NCBI GenBank assembly: GCA_022615275.1
Contig: JAKEHA010000113.1
Location: 1 to 5,291 of the forward strand
Length of the DNA stretch: 5,291 bases
Direction of reading: 5' to 3'
Source: Candidatus Latescibacterota bacterium
Lineage (GTDB): Bacteria > Krumholzibacteriota > Krumholzibacteriia > WVZY01 > JAKEHA01
Part shown: positions 1 to 4,523 of the stretch, one piece after another
Numbering within the stretch: the stretch's first letter is position 1
Layout of the letters: every line of letters starts with the position of its first letter
The notes under the pieces: model-generated
What the model was told of the DNA's origin: nothing
Database searches by the model: none
The model's input: the letters and a program-made list of their open reading frames with translations, nothing else
Made by a program: the position numbers and the translations under genes

Positions 1-170
1 TCGACGCCGGCGTGGTAGCGGCCCTCGCGATAGTCGCAGAAGTTCGACGATAGTCCCGCCTCCAGAGCGACCGGCCACGCGAACTCGTCGGGTTCGGAAA
101 TGGACGAACCCGCGGCGGCCGCAAGGACGACGGAAACCAGCAGCCACATCTTTCTAGCCACCCGTCGCAT
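1..170 (-). CDS. Secreted M23-family (lysostaphin-fold) metallopeptidase, N-terminal fragment
   Basis: Reading leftward from an ATG at 170-168 gives 56 open codons that run off the window edge. The N-terminus looks like a signal peptide: basic residues (MRRVARK), a hydrophobic run (WLLVSVVLAAAA), then small residues suited to signal peptidase I near residues 20-22. After it come W32-P33, a segment like the start of M23 domains, and YREGRYHAGV ending at residue 56. The next codon begins GA (Asp or Glu). In M23 peptidases the motif H-A-G-[IV]-D supplies two zinc ligands, here H53 and presumably residue 57. Such enzymes cut peptidoglycan cross-bridges or act as envelope regulators such as NlpD and EnvC, so the mature protein would be periplasmic. 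The start at 170 is preferred because an AAGGG sequence (184-180) lies 9 bases upstream; an ATG at 149 is the alternative. The gene is divergent from the PpiD-like gene. The family call rests on a short stretch and the remaining ligands lie outside the window. Confidence 0.72.
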   Translation of the reverse strand, partial: MRRVARKMWLLVSVVLAAAAGSSISEPDEFAWPVALEAGLSSNFCDYREGRYHAGV

Positions 171-209
171 CGATGCAATCCCTTTCGCTTCTGCTTTCCG
201 GCGGGTCGC

Positions 210-239
210 ACGCTACCACCGGGCGCGCGCGGGTGTCAA
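210..239 (-). promoter_or_regulatory. Candidate sigma-70-type promoter for the M23 peptidase gene
   Basis: On the minus strand a perfect -35 hexamer TTGACA lies at 239-234. An 18-base spacer separates it from TAGCGT (215-210), a weak -10 box (3 of 6 matches) preceded by TGG, that is, an extended -10. Transcription would begin near 203, about 33 bases before the ATG at 170. The hexamer and geometry are read directly from the sequence; promoter activity is inferred. Confidence 0.4.
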
Positions 240-290
240 AACCGACTGTTCACCGGGGCGAGGCGCCACCCCCAGGGTGCCGACGTGCGC

Positions 291-320
291 TTGTCGGACG
301 CGGCGAACGTGTGCTAAATT
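291..320 (+). promoter_or_regulatory. Candidate sigma-70-type promoter for the PpiD-like gene
   Basis: TTGTCG (291-296, 4 of 6 matches to the -35 consensus) is followed after 18 bases by TAAATT (315-320, 4 of 6 matches to the -10 consensus). TG at 312-313 makes it an extended -10. This is the most AT-rich spot in the intergenic region. Transcription would start near 327, giving a GC-rich 5' leader of about 64 bases. Confidence 0.45.
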
Positions 321-336
321 ACCGGCTTGCCCCTTC

Positions 337-351
337 GGCCGGCCGCCGGCC
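337..351. repeat. GC-rich inverted repeat in the leader of the PpiD-like gene
   Basis: GGCCGGC (337-343) and GCCGGCC (345-351) are perfect inverted 7-base arms around one central C. In RNA the stem would open to about 5 bp with a 5-base loop; in DNA it is a near-perfect palindrome. An overlapping alternative pairs CCGGC (322-326) with GCCGG (338-342). It lies between the promoter candidate and the ribosome binding site, so it could be a leader structure or an operator, but it may be chance in such GC-rich sequence. Confidence 0.35.
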
Positions 352-372
352 CGTCGTTCCCAATCGTTCTTC

Positions 373-394
373 AGGAGTCGTGATGCCGTCATGA
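373..394 (+). promoter_or_regulatory. Ribosome binding site with overlapping 3-codon leader ORF
   Basis: The only good Shine-Dalgarno sequence before the PpiD-like gene is AGGAG at 373-377. It sits 13 bases before that gene's ATG at 391, which is long, but only 5 bases before an out-of-frame ATG at 383. The latter opens ATG-CCG-TCA-TGA (383-394), whose TGA shares ATGA (391-394) with the chaperone start. A GTG directly before it (380) is also in this frame. The layout would suit termination-reinitiation coupling, or simply a long spacer. No in-frame start lies closer to the Shine-Dalgarno sequence. Confidence 0.4.
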
Positions 395-2184
395 TGAAGG
401 CCATGCGCGAGAACACCAAGATCATCTTGTGGATCGTGGTGGTCGCGTTCGTTATCACTATCTTCGCCGTCTGGGGCCTCGACCTCCAGTCCGGCGGCAT
501 GCAGCAGCAGCAGAATACCGTGGGCCGCATCGACGGCGTCACGATCACACCGGAGGCGTACCAAGCCATTTACAGCCAGCTGTCGGCGCAGTTCCGGGCC
601 AACAATCCGAGCGGCGAGCTGACCAGTGCGCAGCAGGAGCTCCTGCGCGAGCAGGCGTGGGAGAACATCGTCAATAATATCCTCACCGGCCGCGAAGTCG
701 AGCGCCTGGGTATCACCGTGACCGACGAAGAAGTGTTGAACTTCATTCGCACCTCGCCCCCGCCCGAGATCCAGCAGTACTTCCAGGATGACAAGGGCAA
801 CTTCGACTTCGCCGCGTACCAGCAGGCGCTCAATAACCCCGAAGCCGACTGGACCTCGGTCGAGCAGCTGGTGCGCCAGCGTATTCCGGTGGTCAAGCTG
901 AACCAGTACCTGATGGCGCAGGTGCACGTCTCGCAGAGCGAGATCACGCGCGCGCTGCAGGAAGAGCACGTCAAGCTGGTCGCGGAGTACGTCGCGTTCC
1001 CGATCGACGCCGAAAGCATAGAAGGCGCCGGGCCCTCCGACGACGACGTGGCCGCGTACTACCAGGCGCACATCGACGAGTACCAAACCCCCGAACAGGC
1101 CATCATCGACGCGGTACGCATGCCCATCGCCGCCACCGAAACGGACCGCGCCGAGTTGATGTACGGCGCCGAGCTGGTTCGCGAGCAGGCGATCAAGGGC
1201 GATTTCGCAGCCATCGCCAAGGCCTATTCCGAGTCGCACACGGCGGCGGTGGGGGGCGAAACCGGCTTCATCGGCGCGTCCCAGCGCGACCCCGCCGTGA
1301 TGGGCGCGTTGGCGTCGCTCAAGCCCGGCGACGTGAGTCCCGTGGTCTCGACGCCCGACGGCGCCGCCATCGTGCAGCTGGTCGCGACCAAGAAGGAGAA
1401 GGGCGAGACGCTGTACAACATTCGCGAGATCGTGATGAAGCTTGCGGCCGGCCCCGCGACCATCGATTCGCTCTCCGTGCTGGCGCAGGAGATCCAGCAG
1501 GCGGCGACCGAGAGCGGGGACCTCGCGGCGGCCGCGAACGCGCGCGGGCGCGAGGTCGTGACGAGCCAGCCCTTCGCGAAGGGGATGCCGATCCCGGGCG
1601 TGGGTTACGTGCCGGCGCTGTCGCGCTTCGCGTTCGCGGGTGAGATCGGCGCGATCAGCGGTGTTATCACCGACGAGAACAACTTCTACATCGCGCGCAT
1701 CCAGAACCGCACGCCGTCCGCGGCGCGACCGCTCGCGGAAGTGGCCGACGCGATCAAGGGCACGCTCGAGCGCGAGGCCAAGACGGAGTCGGCGCGCCGC
1801 AAGGCGCGGGCGTTCCTGCGCTCCGCGGTGACACCCCGGACGACTTTCCGCGACGTGGCCCGGCAGTACGGATACGACGTCGCCAAGACCGACTCGTTCT
1901 CGGTATCGACGCCCGTCGCCGATCTACCCCCGTACAGCGCATTCGCACGCGCCGCCCTGTCGGGTCACCCCGGGGACGCGGTGGGCCCGGTGGCGAGCGG
2001 CAACGCGGTGTACGTCATCCAGATTACCGGTCGCCGCGACCCCGAGCCGGCGCAGATGACCCGGCTCGTCCCCGGCATGCGCGACCGGGTGTACCAGCAG
2101 AAGGTCCAGTCCTACGTCCTTTATTGGTTCGCTCGCCTCAAGGAAGAAAGCAACATCGAGGACTTGCGCGAGGCGTCTTCGTAG
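391..2184 (+). CDS. PpiD-like membrane-anchored periplasmic chaperone (SurA N-terminal/parvulin family)
   Basis: This 597-residue protein is close in length to E. coli PpiD (about 623). It has a short cytoplasmic N-terminus (MMKAMRENTK), one transmembrane helix (about 11-30), a glutamine run (38-41), then a long periplasmic part. Residues about 44-200 resemble the helical SurA N-terminal chaperone domain (VGRIDGVTITPEAY, then WENIVNNIL and an F-D-F-A-A-Y motif). Residues about 233-335 form a parvulin-like unit with G288-G-E-T-G-F and LKPGDVSPVVSTPDG. Two further, more degenerate units seem present at about 341-440 and 483-547, each ending in a hydrophobic strand (FYIARIQNR, VYVIQITGRR). The His-containing motifs of active parvulins (S-H-I-L and the late G-Y-H) are missing, so it is probably a chaperone rather than an active isomerase. 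Its role would be to help secreted or outer-membrane proteins fold as they leave the Sec translocon. An ATG at 394 is an alternative start. The open frame reaches back to 100, but that extension lacks protein character and overlaps the divergent gene. Confidence 0.9.
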   Translation: MMKAMRENTKIILWIVVVAFVITIFAVWGLDLQSGGMQQQQNTVGRIDGVTITPEAYQAIYSQLSAQFRANNPSGELTSAQQELLREQAWENIVNNILTGREVERLGITVTDEEVLNFIRTSPPPEIQQYFQDDKGNFDFAAYQQALNNPEADWTSVEQLVRQRIPVVKLNQYLMAQVHVSQSEITRALQEEHVKLVAEYVAFPIDAESIEGAGPSDDDVAAYYQAHIDEYQTPEQAIIDAVRMPIAATETDRAELMYGAELVREQAIKGDFAAIAKAYSESHTAAVGGETGFIGASQRDPAVMGALASLKPGDVSPVVSTPDGAAIVQLVATKKEKGETLYNIREIVMKLAAGPATIDSLSVLAQEIQQAATESGDLAAAANARGREVVTSQPFAKGMPIPGVGYVPALSRFAFAGEIGAISGVITDENNFYIARIQNRTPSAARPLAEVADAIKGTLEREAKTESARRKARAFLRSAVTPRTTFRDVARQYGYDVAKTDSFSVSTPVADLPPYSAFARAALSGHPGDAVGPVASGNAVYVIQITGRRDPEPAQMTRLVPGMRDRVYQQKVQSYVLYWFARLKEESNIEDLREASS

Positions 2185-2190
2185 GCAGGA

Positions 2191-2207
2191 GCGCCCGGCG
2201 CGGGCGC
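2191..2207. repeat. Inverted repeat just after the PpiD-like gene
   Basis: GCGCCCG (2191-2197) and CGGGCGC (2201-2207) pair perfectly around a 3-base loop, starting 6 bases after the chaperone stop codon. No T-run follows, so alone it is not a standard intrinsic terminator. It may block exonucleases at the mRNA 3' end or act with the larger hairpin downstream. Confidence 0.45.
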
Positions 2208-2224
2208 GGACGGCGCGAGTTTGC

Positions 2225-2254
2225 GCGCGGGCCCGGCTTCGGCCGGGCCCGTGC
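2225..2254. terminator. Probable bidirectional terminator hairpin with TTCG loop
   Basis: GGGCCCGGC (2229-2237) pairs perfectly with GCCGGGCCC (2242-2250) around the very stable tetraloop TTCG. The stem extends outward through C2228-G2251, a G-T wobble and two more pairs, reaching 13 bp at 2225-2254. It lies between the stops of two convergent genes (2184 and 2255), the expected place for a shared terminator. Neither strand has a T-run directly after the stem. The nearest on the plus strand is T7 at 2286-2292. Termination by hairpin alone, Rho, or simple 3'-end protection are all possible. Confidence 0.6.
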
Positions 2255-2470
2255 CTATTCGGTAGGCGGTTTGGGCGAATCGGGCTTTTTTTCCGCGGAC
2301 GATTCGATCTCTTCGCGGGCTTCGCGGGTGGCCTGGCGGAACTTCCGGATCGACTTGCCAAAGGCTTCGGCGAAGTCGGGCAGGCGCCGCGGACCGAAAA
2401 TGATCAGGACGATGACGAGGATGATGACCAGCTCGTTCCAGCCGATCGGCCCCAAGAACGCGAACACCAT
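2255..2470 (-). CDS. tatA: Twin-arginine translocase subunit, TatA/E family
   Basis: This 71-residue protein has the typical TatA layout: a short periplasmic N-terminus, a transmembrane helix (about 11-25, WNELVIILVIVLIIF), the hinge F25-G26-P27 with RRLP, an amphipathic basic helix (about 32-56, FGKSIRKFRQATREAREE) and a charged, proline-rich tail. TatA oligomers form the export pore or weakened membrane patch through which TatC passes folded proteins carrying twin-arginine signals. Glu13 at the start of the helix and the GPRRLP motif are also seen in TatB, but the short length and short tail favour TatA/E; in lineages without a separate TatB such a protein can do both jobs. The start is well supported by GGAGG at 2479-2475, 4 bases before the ATG. 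It lies 14 bases after the DUF4321 gene, so the two are co-transcribed. No tatC is present in the window. Confidence 0.93.
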   Translation of the reverse strand: MVFAFLGPIGWNELVIILVIVLIIFGPRRLPDFAEAFGKSIRKFRQATREAREEIESSAEKKPDSPKPPTE

Positions 2471-2500
2471 GACTCCTCCGCGCGCTACCAGTAGTAGCGC
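2471..2500 (-). promoter_or_regulatory. Intercistronic hairpin and Shine-Dalgarno sequence of tatA
   Basis: GCGCTAC (2482-2488) and GTAGCGC (2494-2500) form a perfect 7-bp stem with a 5-base loop. The structure covers the last codons and stop of the DUF4321 gene and ends just before the tatA ribosome binding site (GGAGG, 2479-2475). A ribosome finishing DUF4321 would melt it, so it could couple translation of the two genes or mark an RNA processing point. The pairing is plain in the sequence; the role is inference. Confidence 0.4.
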
Positions 2501-2757
2501 AAGAAACCGAACACCACGAAGACCCCCAGCACGCTCATCATATTGACGCGCAGGGAGAATCCGAAGGTGAAGCTGAACACGACCAAGTCGACGTGTACCG
2601 GCCCGACGTGGAAGTCGGTGCTGTTCACGAAGACGTCGCGGATCACCTTGCCTTCGGGAAGTATAACACCGATCGCTTCGCCCAGAACCGTCCCCACGAC
2701 GATTCCAAGAAACAGGATCAGCGTGACCAGCGCTAACGGGCGGCGGCGCGGTGCCAC
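2485..2757 (-). CDS. DUF4321 family small membrane protein
   Basis: This 90-residue protein has a basic N-terminus (MAPRRRP), a first transmembrane helix (about 8-30) that passes through G-T-V-L-G-E-A-I-G, then L33-P-E-G-K, a central segment with alternating hydrophobic residues (about 48-68, ending TFGFSLRVN) and a second hydrophobic helix (about 72-88, MMSVLGVFVVFGFL) ending in RYYW. The G-x-x-L-G-E motif, the LPEG turn and the F-G-F-x-L-x-[IV]-N-x-M-S-V stretch match my recollection of DUF4321 (Pfam PF14209), whose function is unknown. The start is GTG at 2757, chosen because AGGAGG (2768-2763) lies 5 bases before it. It is followed 14 bases later by tatA, so a role linked to membrane protein export or the envelope is possible but unproven. 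Confidence 0.82.
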   Translation of the reverse strand: MAPRRRPLALVTLILFLGIVVGTVLGEAIGVILPEGKVIRDVFVNSTDFHVGPVHVDLVVFSFTFGFSLRVNMMSVLGVFVVFGFLRYYW

Positions 2758-2762
2758 GGCGT

Positions 2763-2768
2763 CCTCCT
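2763..2768 (-). promoter_or_regulatory. Strong ribosome binding site fixing a GTG start
   Basis: The minus strand reads AGGAGG at 2768-2763, a full anti-16S match, with 5 bases before GTG at 2757. This decides the start of the DUF4321 gene, which has no ATG at that end. Confidence 0.75.
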
Positions 2769-2798
2769 CATCGGCTTCGAATTCGACACGACGGCGCC

Positions 2799-2827
2799 AG
2801 CATAGGGGAACGCTTCCGGCCCGCCAA
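2799..2827 (-). promoter_or_regulatory. Candidate internal promoter for DUF4321-tatA
   Basis: On the minus strand TTGGCG (2827-2822, 4 of 6 matches to -35), an ideal 17-base spacer and TATGCT (2804-2799, 4 of 6 matches to -10) lie in the 73-base gap after the LytR_C gene. Transcription would begin near 2792. This is the only sizeable gap in the minus-strand gene string, which adds some support. It could make tatA expression independent of panC. Confidence 0.4.
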
Positions 2828-2830
2828 GTG

Positions 2831-3280
2831 CTATTCCGTCCAACCCAGCGCCAGGCTCCGGTAGTCGGCGCCCAGGATCAGCGACGCGTCCGCGGCCGCC
2901 GCTTTGTCGAGCTGGTCGGCCACGTGCCGGCAGCGGATCATCTCTCCCAGGAGGCGCACGTCGGTGCCCCGCTCGCGCGCCACCAAGATCGACTCGCTAT
3001 AATCGAAGCGCTCGGCGTTCCCCACCGACACCACGTCGACGCCCAGCTTCGCGAGTGCGCCGCGCGCCGACTCGGCGATCCCAGCCACCCCGGTCCCGTT
3101 CAGCAACTCCACGCGCAAGGGCCGCGGTCTTCCGTCGTCGCCGGTCTTGCGCACGAACACGGAGAAGCTGATCGACGCCGCGCACAGCACCAGCGCGATC
3201 GTGGAAAGCGCGACCGCGATGCGCTGCCCGACGCTCGCGCGCTTGCGCCCCCGTTTGCGGCTTCTCGTCTTGCGTGCCAT
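2831..3280 (-). CDS. Membrane-anchored stand-alone LytR_C domain protein
   Basis: This 149-residue protein has a strongly basic N-terminus (residues 2-20, about ten Arg/Lys), one transmembrane helix (about 21-43) and an extracytoplasmic domain (about 56-143). The domain has the features of LytR_C: VELLNGTGVAGIA (57-69), a helix with ARGALAKLGVDVVSVGNA (72-89), and a closing strand LILGADYR (134-141). LytR_C is usually fused behind an LCP (LytR-CpsA-Psr) domain, the enzyme that attaches glycopolymers to the wall; here there is no LCP part. Free LytR_C proteins have no settled function that I can name, so an envelope role is inferred. The ATG (3280-3278) overlaps the HIT stop in TAATG, with GGGGGAG just upstream, indicating translational coupling. 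The basic N-terminus suggests a cytoplasm-in, periplasm-out topology. Confidence 0.85.
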   Translation of the reverse strand: MARKTRSRKRGRKRASVGQRIAVALSTIALVLCAASISFSVFVRKTGDDGRPRPLRVELLNGTGVAGIAESARGALAKLGVDVVSVGNAERFDYSESILVARERGTDVRLLGEMIRCRHVADQLDKAAAADASLILGADYRSLALGWTE

Positions 3281-3762
3281 TACTCCCCCAACGCGCGGCG
3301 CAGCTTTTCGTAGGTGTCGTTCAGGTCCTCGGACACCACGCGCGTCTCGCCGATCGCCGACATGAAATTCGTATCGCCCTGCCAGCGCGGAACCACGTGC
3401 ATGTGGAAGTGACCGACCACGCCGGCCCCCGCGCTGCGGCCCAGGTTGGCGCCCAGGTTGACGCCGTCGGGTGCGTAGACCTTGGCGATCGCACGCTCGC
3501 AGCGAGCCACTAGCTCTACCATCTCTTCGCCTTCGCGGCCGTGGAAGTCGCCCAGCCTCTCGACGTGGCGGTTACACACCACCATCACGTGCCCGGTCGT
3601 GTACGGATAGCGATTGACGACGACGAACCAACCCCGGCCGCGCGCCAGGATCATGTGCGTGCGGTCGTCCGTCGACGACACCATTTTGCAGAACAGGCAC
3701 CCGTCGTCCTTCTCGCTCATGAAGTACGCCGCCCTCCACGGCGCGTACAGACGATCCATCAT
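3280..3762 (-). CDS. HIT family protein, Ap4A phosphorylase/hydrolase-like
   Basis: This 160-residue cytoplasmic protein begins MMDRLYAPWR, a start typical of the bacterial Ap4A-phosphorylase-like HIT group (Mycobacterium Rv2613c is the relative I recall). The HIT signature H118-F-H120-M-H122-V-V lies in VVGHFHMHVVPRW, with H120 the expected nucleophile that forms the nucleotidyl intermediate. Other group features are NRYPYTTGHVMVV (50-62), NLGANLGRSAGAG (102-114) and the late WQGDTNFM. C22-L-F-C25 probably binds zinc, perhaps with H66 and H118. Such proteins cleave dinucleoside polyphosphates such as Ap4A, or related nucleotide conjugates; the exact substrate cannot be read from sequence. 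The ATG at 3762 overlaps the preceding gene's TGA in ATGA; the next ATG (3759) is an alternative. Upstream open sequence in this frame, back to 4311, is only a shadow of the nucleotidyltransferase gene. Confidence 0.9.
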   Translation of the reverse strand: MMDRLYAPWRAAYFMSEKDDGCLFCKMVSSTDDRTHMILARGRGWFVVVNRYPYTTGHVMVVCNRHVERLGDFHGREGEEMVELVARCERAIAKVYAPDGVNLGANLGRSAGAGVVGHFHMHVVPRWQGDTNFMSAIGETRVVSEDLNDTYEKLRRALGE

Positions 3763-4520
3763 GACGGCGCGCCGCCCACGAACCGCCGGGCCGCTTCCAG
3801 CTCGTGCAGGTCGTTCACACCCGCGACCTCGCGGGAATCCTCGACGCAGTACGCGCCCACCGGTCTGCCGGCCGACGCGAGCACGCCGATCACGTCGGTC
3901 AGGTAGTACTCGTTCTGCGCGTTCCCGCGCCCCACACGACCGATCGACGACGCCAGGTCGCCGGCTTCGAAGCAGAACAGCCCCGAGTTGATCTCGTCGA
4001 TCGCACGCTCGCTCTCGCTCGCGTCCTTGTGCTCGACGATGCGCGCGAGCCGTCCGGCAGAATCGCGCACGATGCGGCCGTAGCCGCCGGGGTCGGGGAG
4101 CGTGGCCGTCAACACGGTGGCCGCGAAGCCCGACGCGCGGTGGAACTCGATGAAGCGACGAATCGTCTCGGCCCTCAAGCCGGGGACGTCGCCGTTGAGC
4201 ACCACGACGGTGCCGGTGTACCCGGACAGGAGCGGAAGCGCCTGCATCACCGCGTGCCCGGTCCCGAGCTGCGGGGACTGCTTCGCGAAGGAGACCCCGG
4301 TTCCCAGGCACGCCGCCTCCACGCGCTCCGCCTGGTGGCCGACGACCACGACCACGTGGTCGGGCCCCAGCGCCTGCACCGCGTCGATCACGTAGCGCAC
4401 CATGGGGCGGCCGTTGATCTCGTGCAGCACCTTGGGCATATCGGACTGCATCCGCTTGCCCTGGCCCGCGGCCAAGATCACCACTGCGATGTCGCGCACC
4501 CGCTGCACCGTGTCACGCAT
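3759..4520 (-). CDS. Stand-alone GlmU-like sugar-phosphate nucleotidyltransferase
   Basis: This 253-residue protein is a complete match in layout to the N-terminal uridylyltransferase domain of GlmU. L16-A-A-G-Q-G-K-R-M24 is the nucleotide-binding loop, followed by P29-K30-V-L-H. Also present are Q84-L-G-T-G-H89 (uracil recognition), G110-D111-V-P (metal-binding Asp), G146-Y-G-R-I-V-R, E163-H-K-D-A, E176-I-N178-S-G, N203-E-Y-Y-L-T-D-V and a late G-V-N236 (second metal-binding position). The expected reaction is GlcNAc-1-phosphate plus UTP to UDP-GlcNAc, feeding peptidoglycan and LPS. The acetyltransferase half (left-handed beta-helix) of normal GlmU, about 200 residues, is absent and is not encoded next door. 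Another sugar-1-phosphate or NTP is therefore possible. Start choice: GAAGG abuts the ATG at 4520, which is too close; a GTG at 4508 (residue 5) would be 12 bases away, and homology fits either. It lies 3 bases after panC and overlaps the HIT gene by 4. Confidence 0.88.
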   Translation of the reverse strand: MRDTVQRVRDIAVVILAAGQGKRMQSDMPKVLHEINGRPMVRYVIDAVQALGPDHVVVVVGHQAERVEAACLGTGVSFAKQSPQLGTGHAVMQALPLLSGYTGTVVVLNGDVPGLRAETIRRFIEFHRASGFAATVLTATLPDPGGYGRIVRDSAGRLARIVEHKDASESERAIDEINSGLFCFEAGDLASSIGRVGRGNAQNEYYLTDVIGVLASAGRPVGAYCVEDSREVAGVNDLHELEAARRFVGGAPS

Positions 4521-4523
4521 CCT

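Noticed and set aside
100..390. N-terminal extension of the chaperone frame back to an ATG at 100
   Set aside because: The extension is low-complexity, Arg/Cys-rich and without a domain; it overlaps the divergent M23 gene and its promoter. The transmembrane anchor follows ATG 391 at the expected distance.
501..512. CAG trinucleotide run
   Set aside because: It simply encodes a short glutamine stretch after the membrane anchor and is too short to be a notable repeat.
319..1239. 306-codon open frame on the minus strand opposite the chaperone gene
   Set aside because: It is an antisense shadow caused by high GC at third codon positions. Its translation has skewed composition and no recognisable motif, while the plus strand has clear family features.
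2308..2327. Short tandem CTTCGCGGG copies in tatA
   Set aside because: Two copies only, explained by the repeated Arg-Glu-Ala codons of the amphipathic helix.
1924..2361. 145-codon minus-strand open frame spanning the hairpin region
   Set aside because: It overlaps the ends of both the chaperone and tatA and runs through the terminator hairpins; its composition is Arg/Ala-rich with no motif.
2543..3313. 256-codon plus-strand open frame opposite LytR_C and DUF4321
   Set aside because: It has no domain or hydrophobic pattern; the minus-strand genes have ribosome binding sites and family signatures.
3763..4311. Long N-terminal extension of the HIT protein frame
   Set aside because: It lies wholly within the nucleotidyltransferase gene and is Arg-rich shadow sequence; family members start at M-x-R-L-x-A-P-W-R, matching ATG 3762 or 3759.
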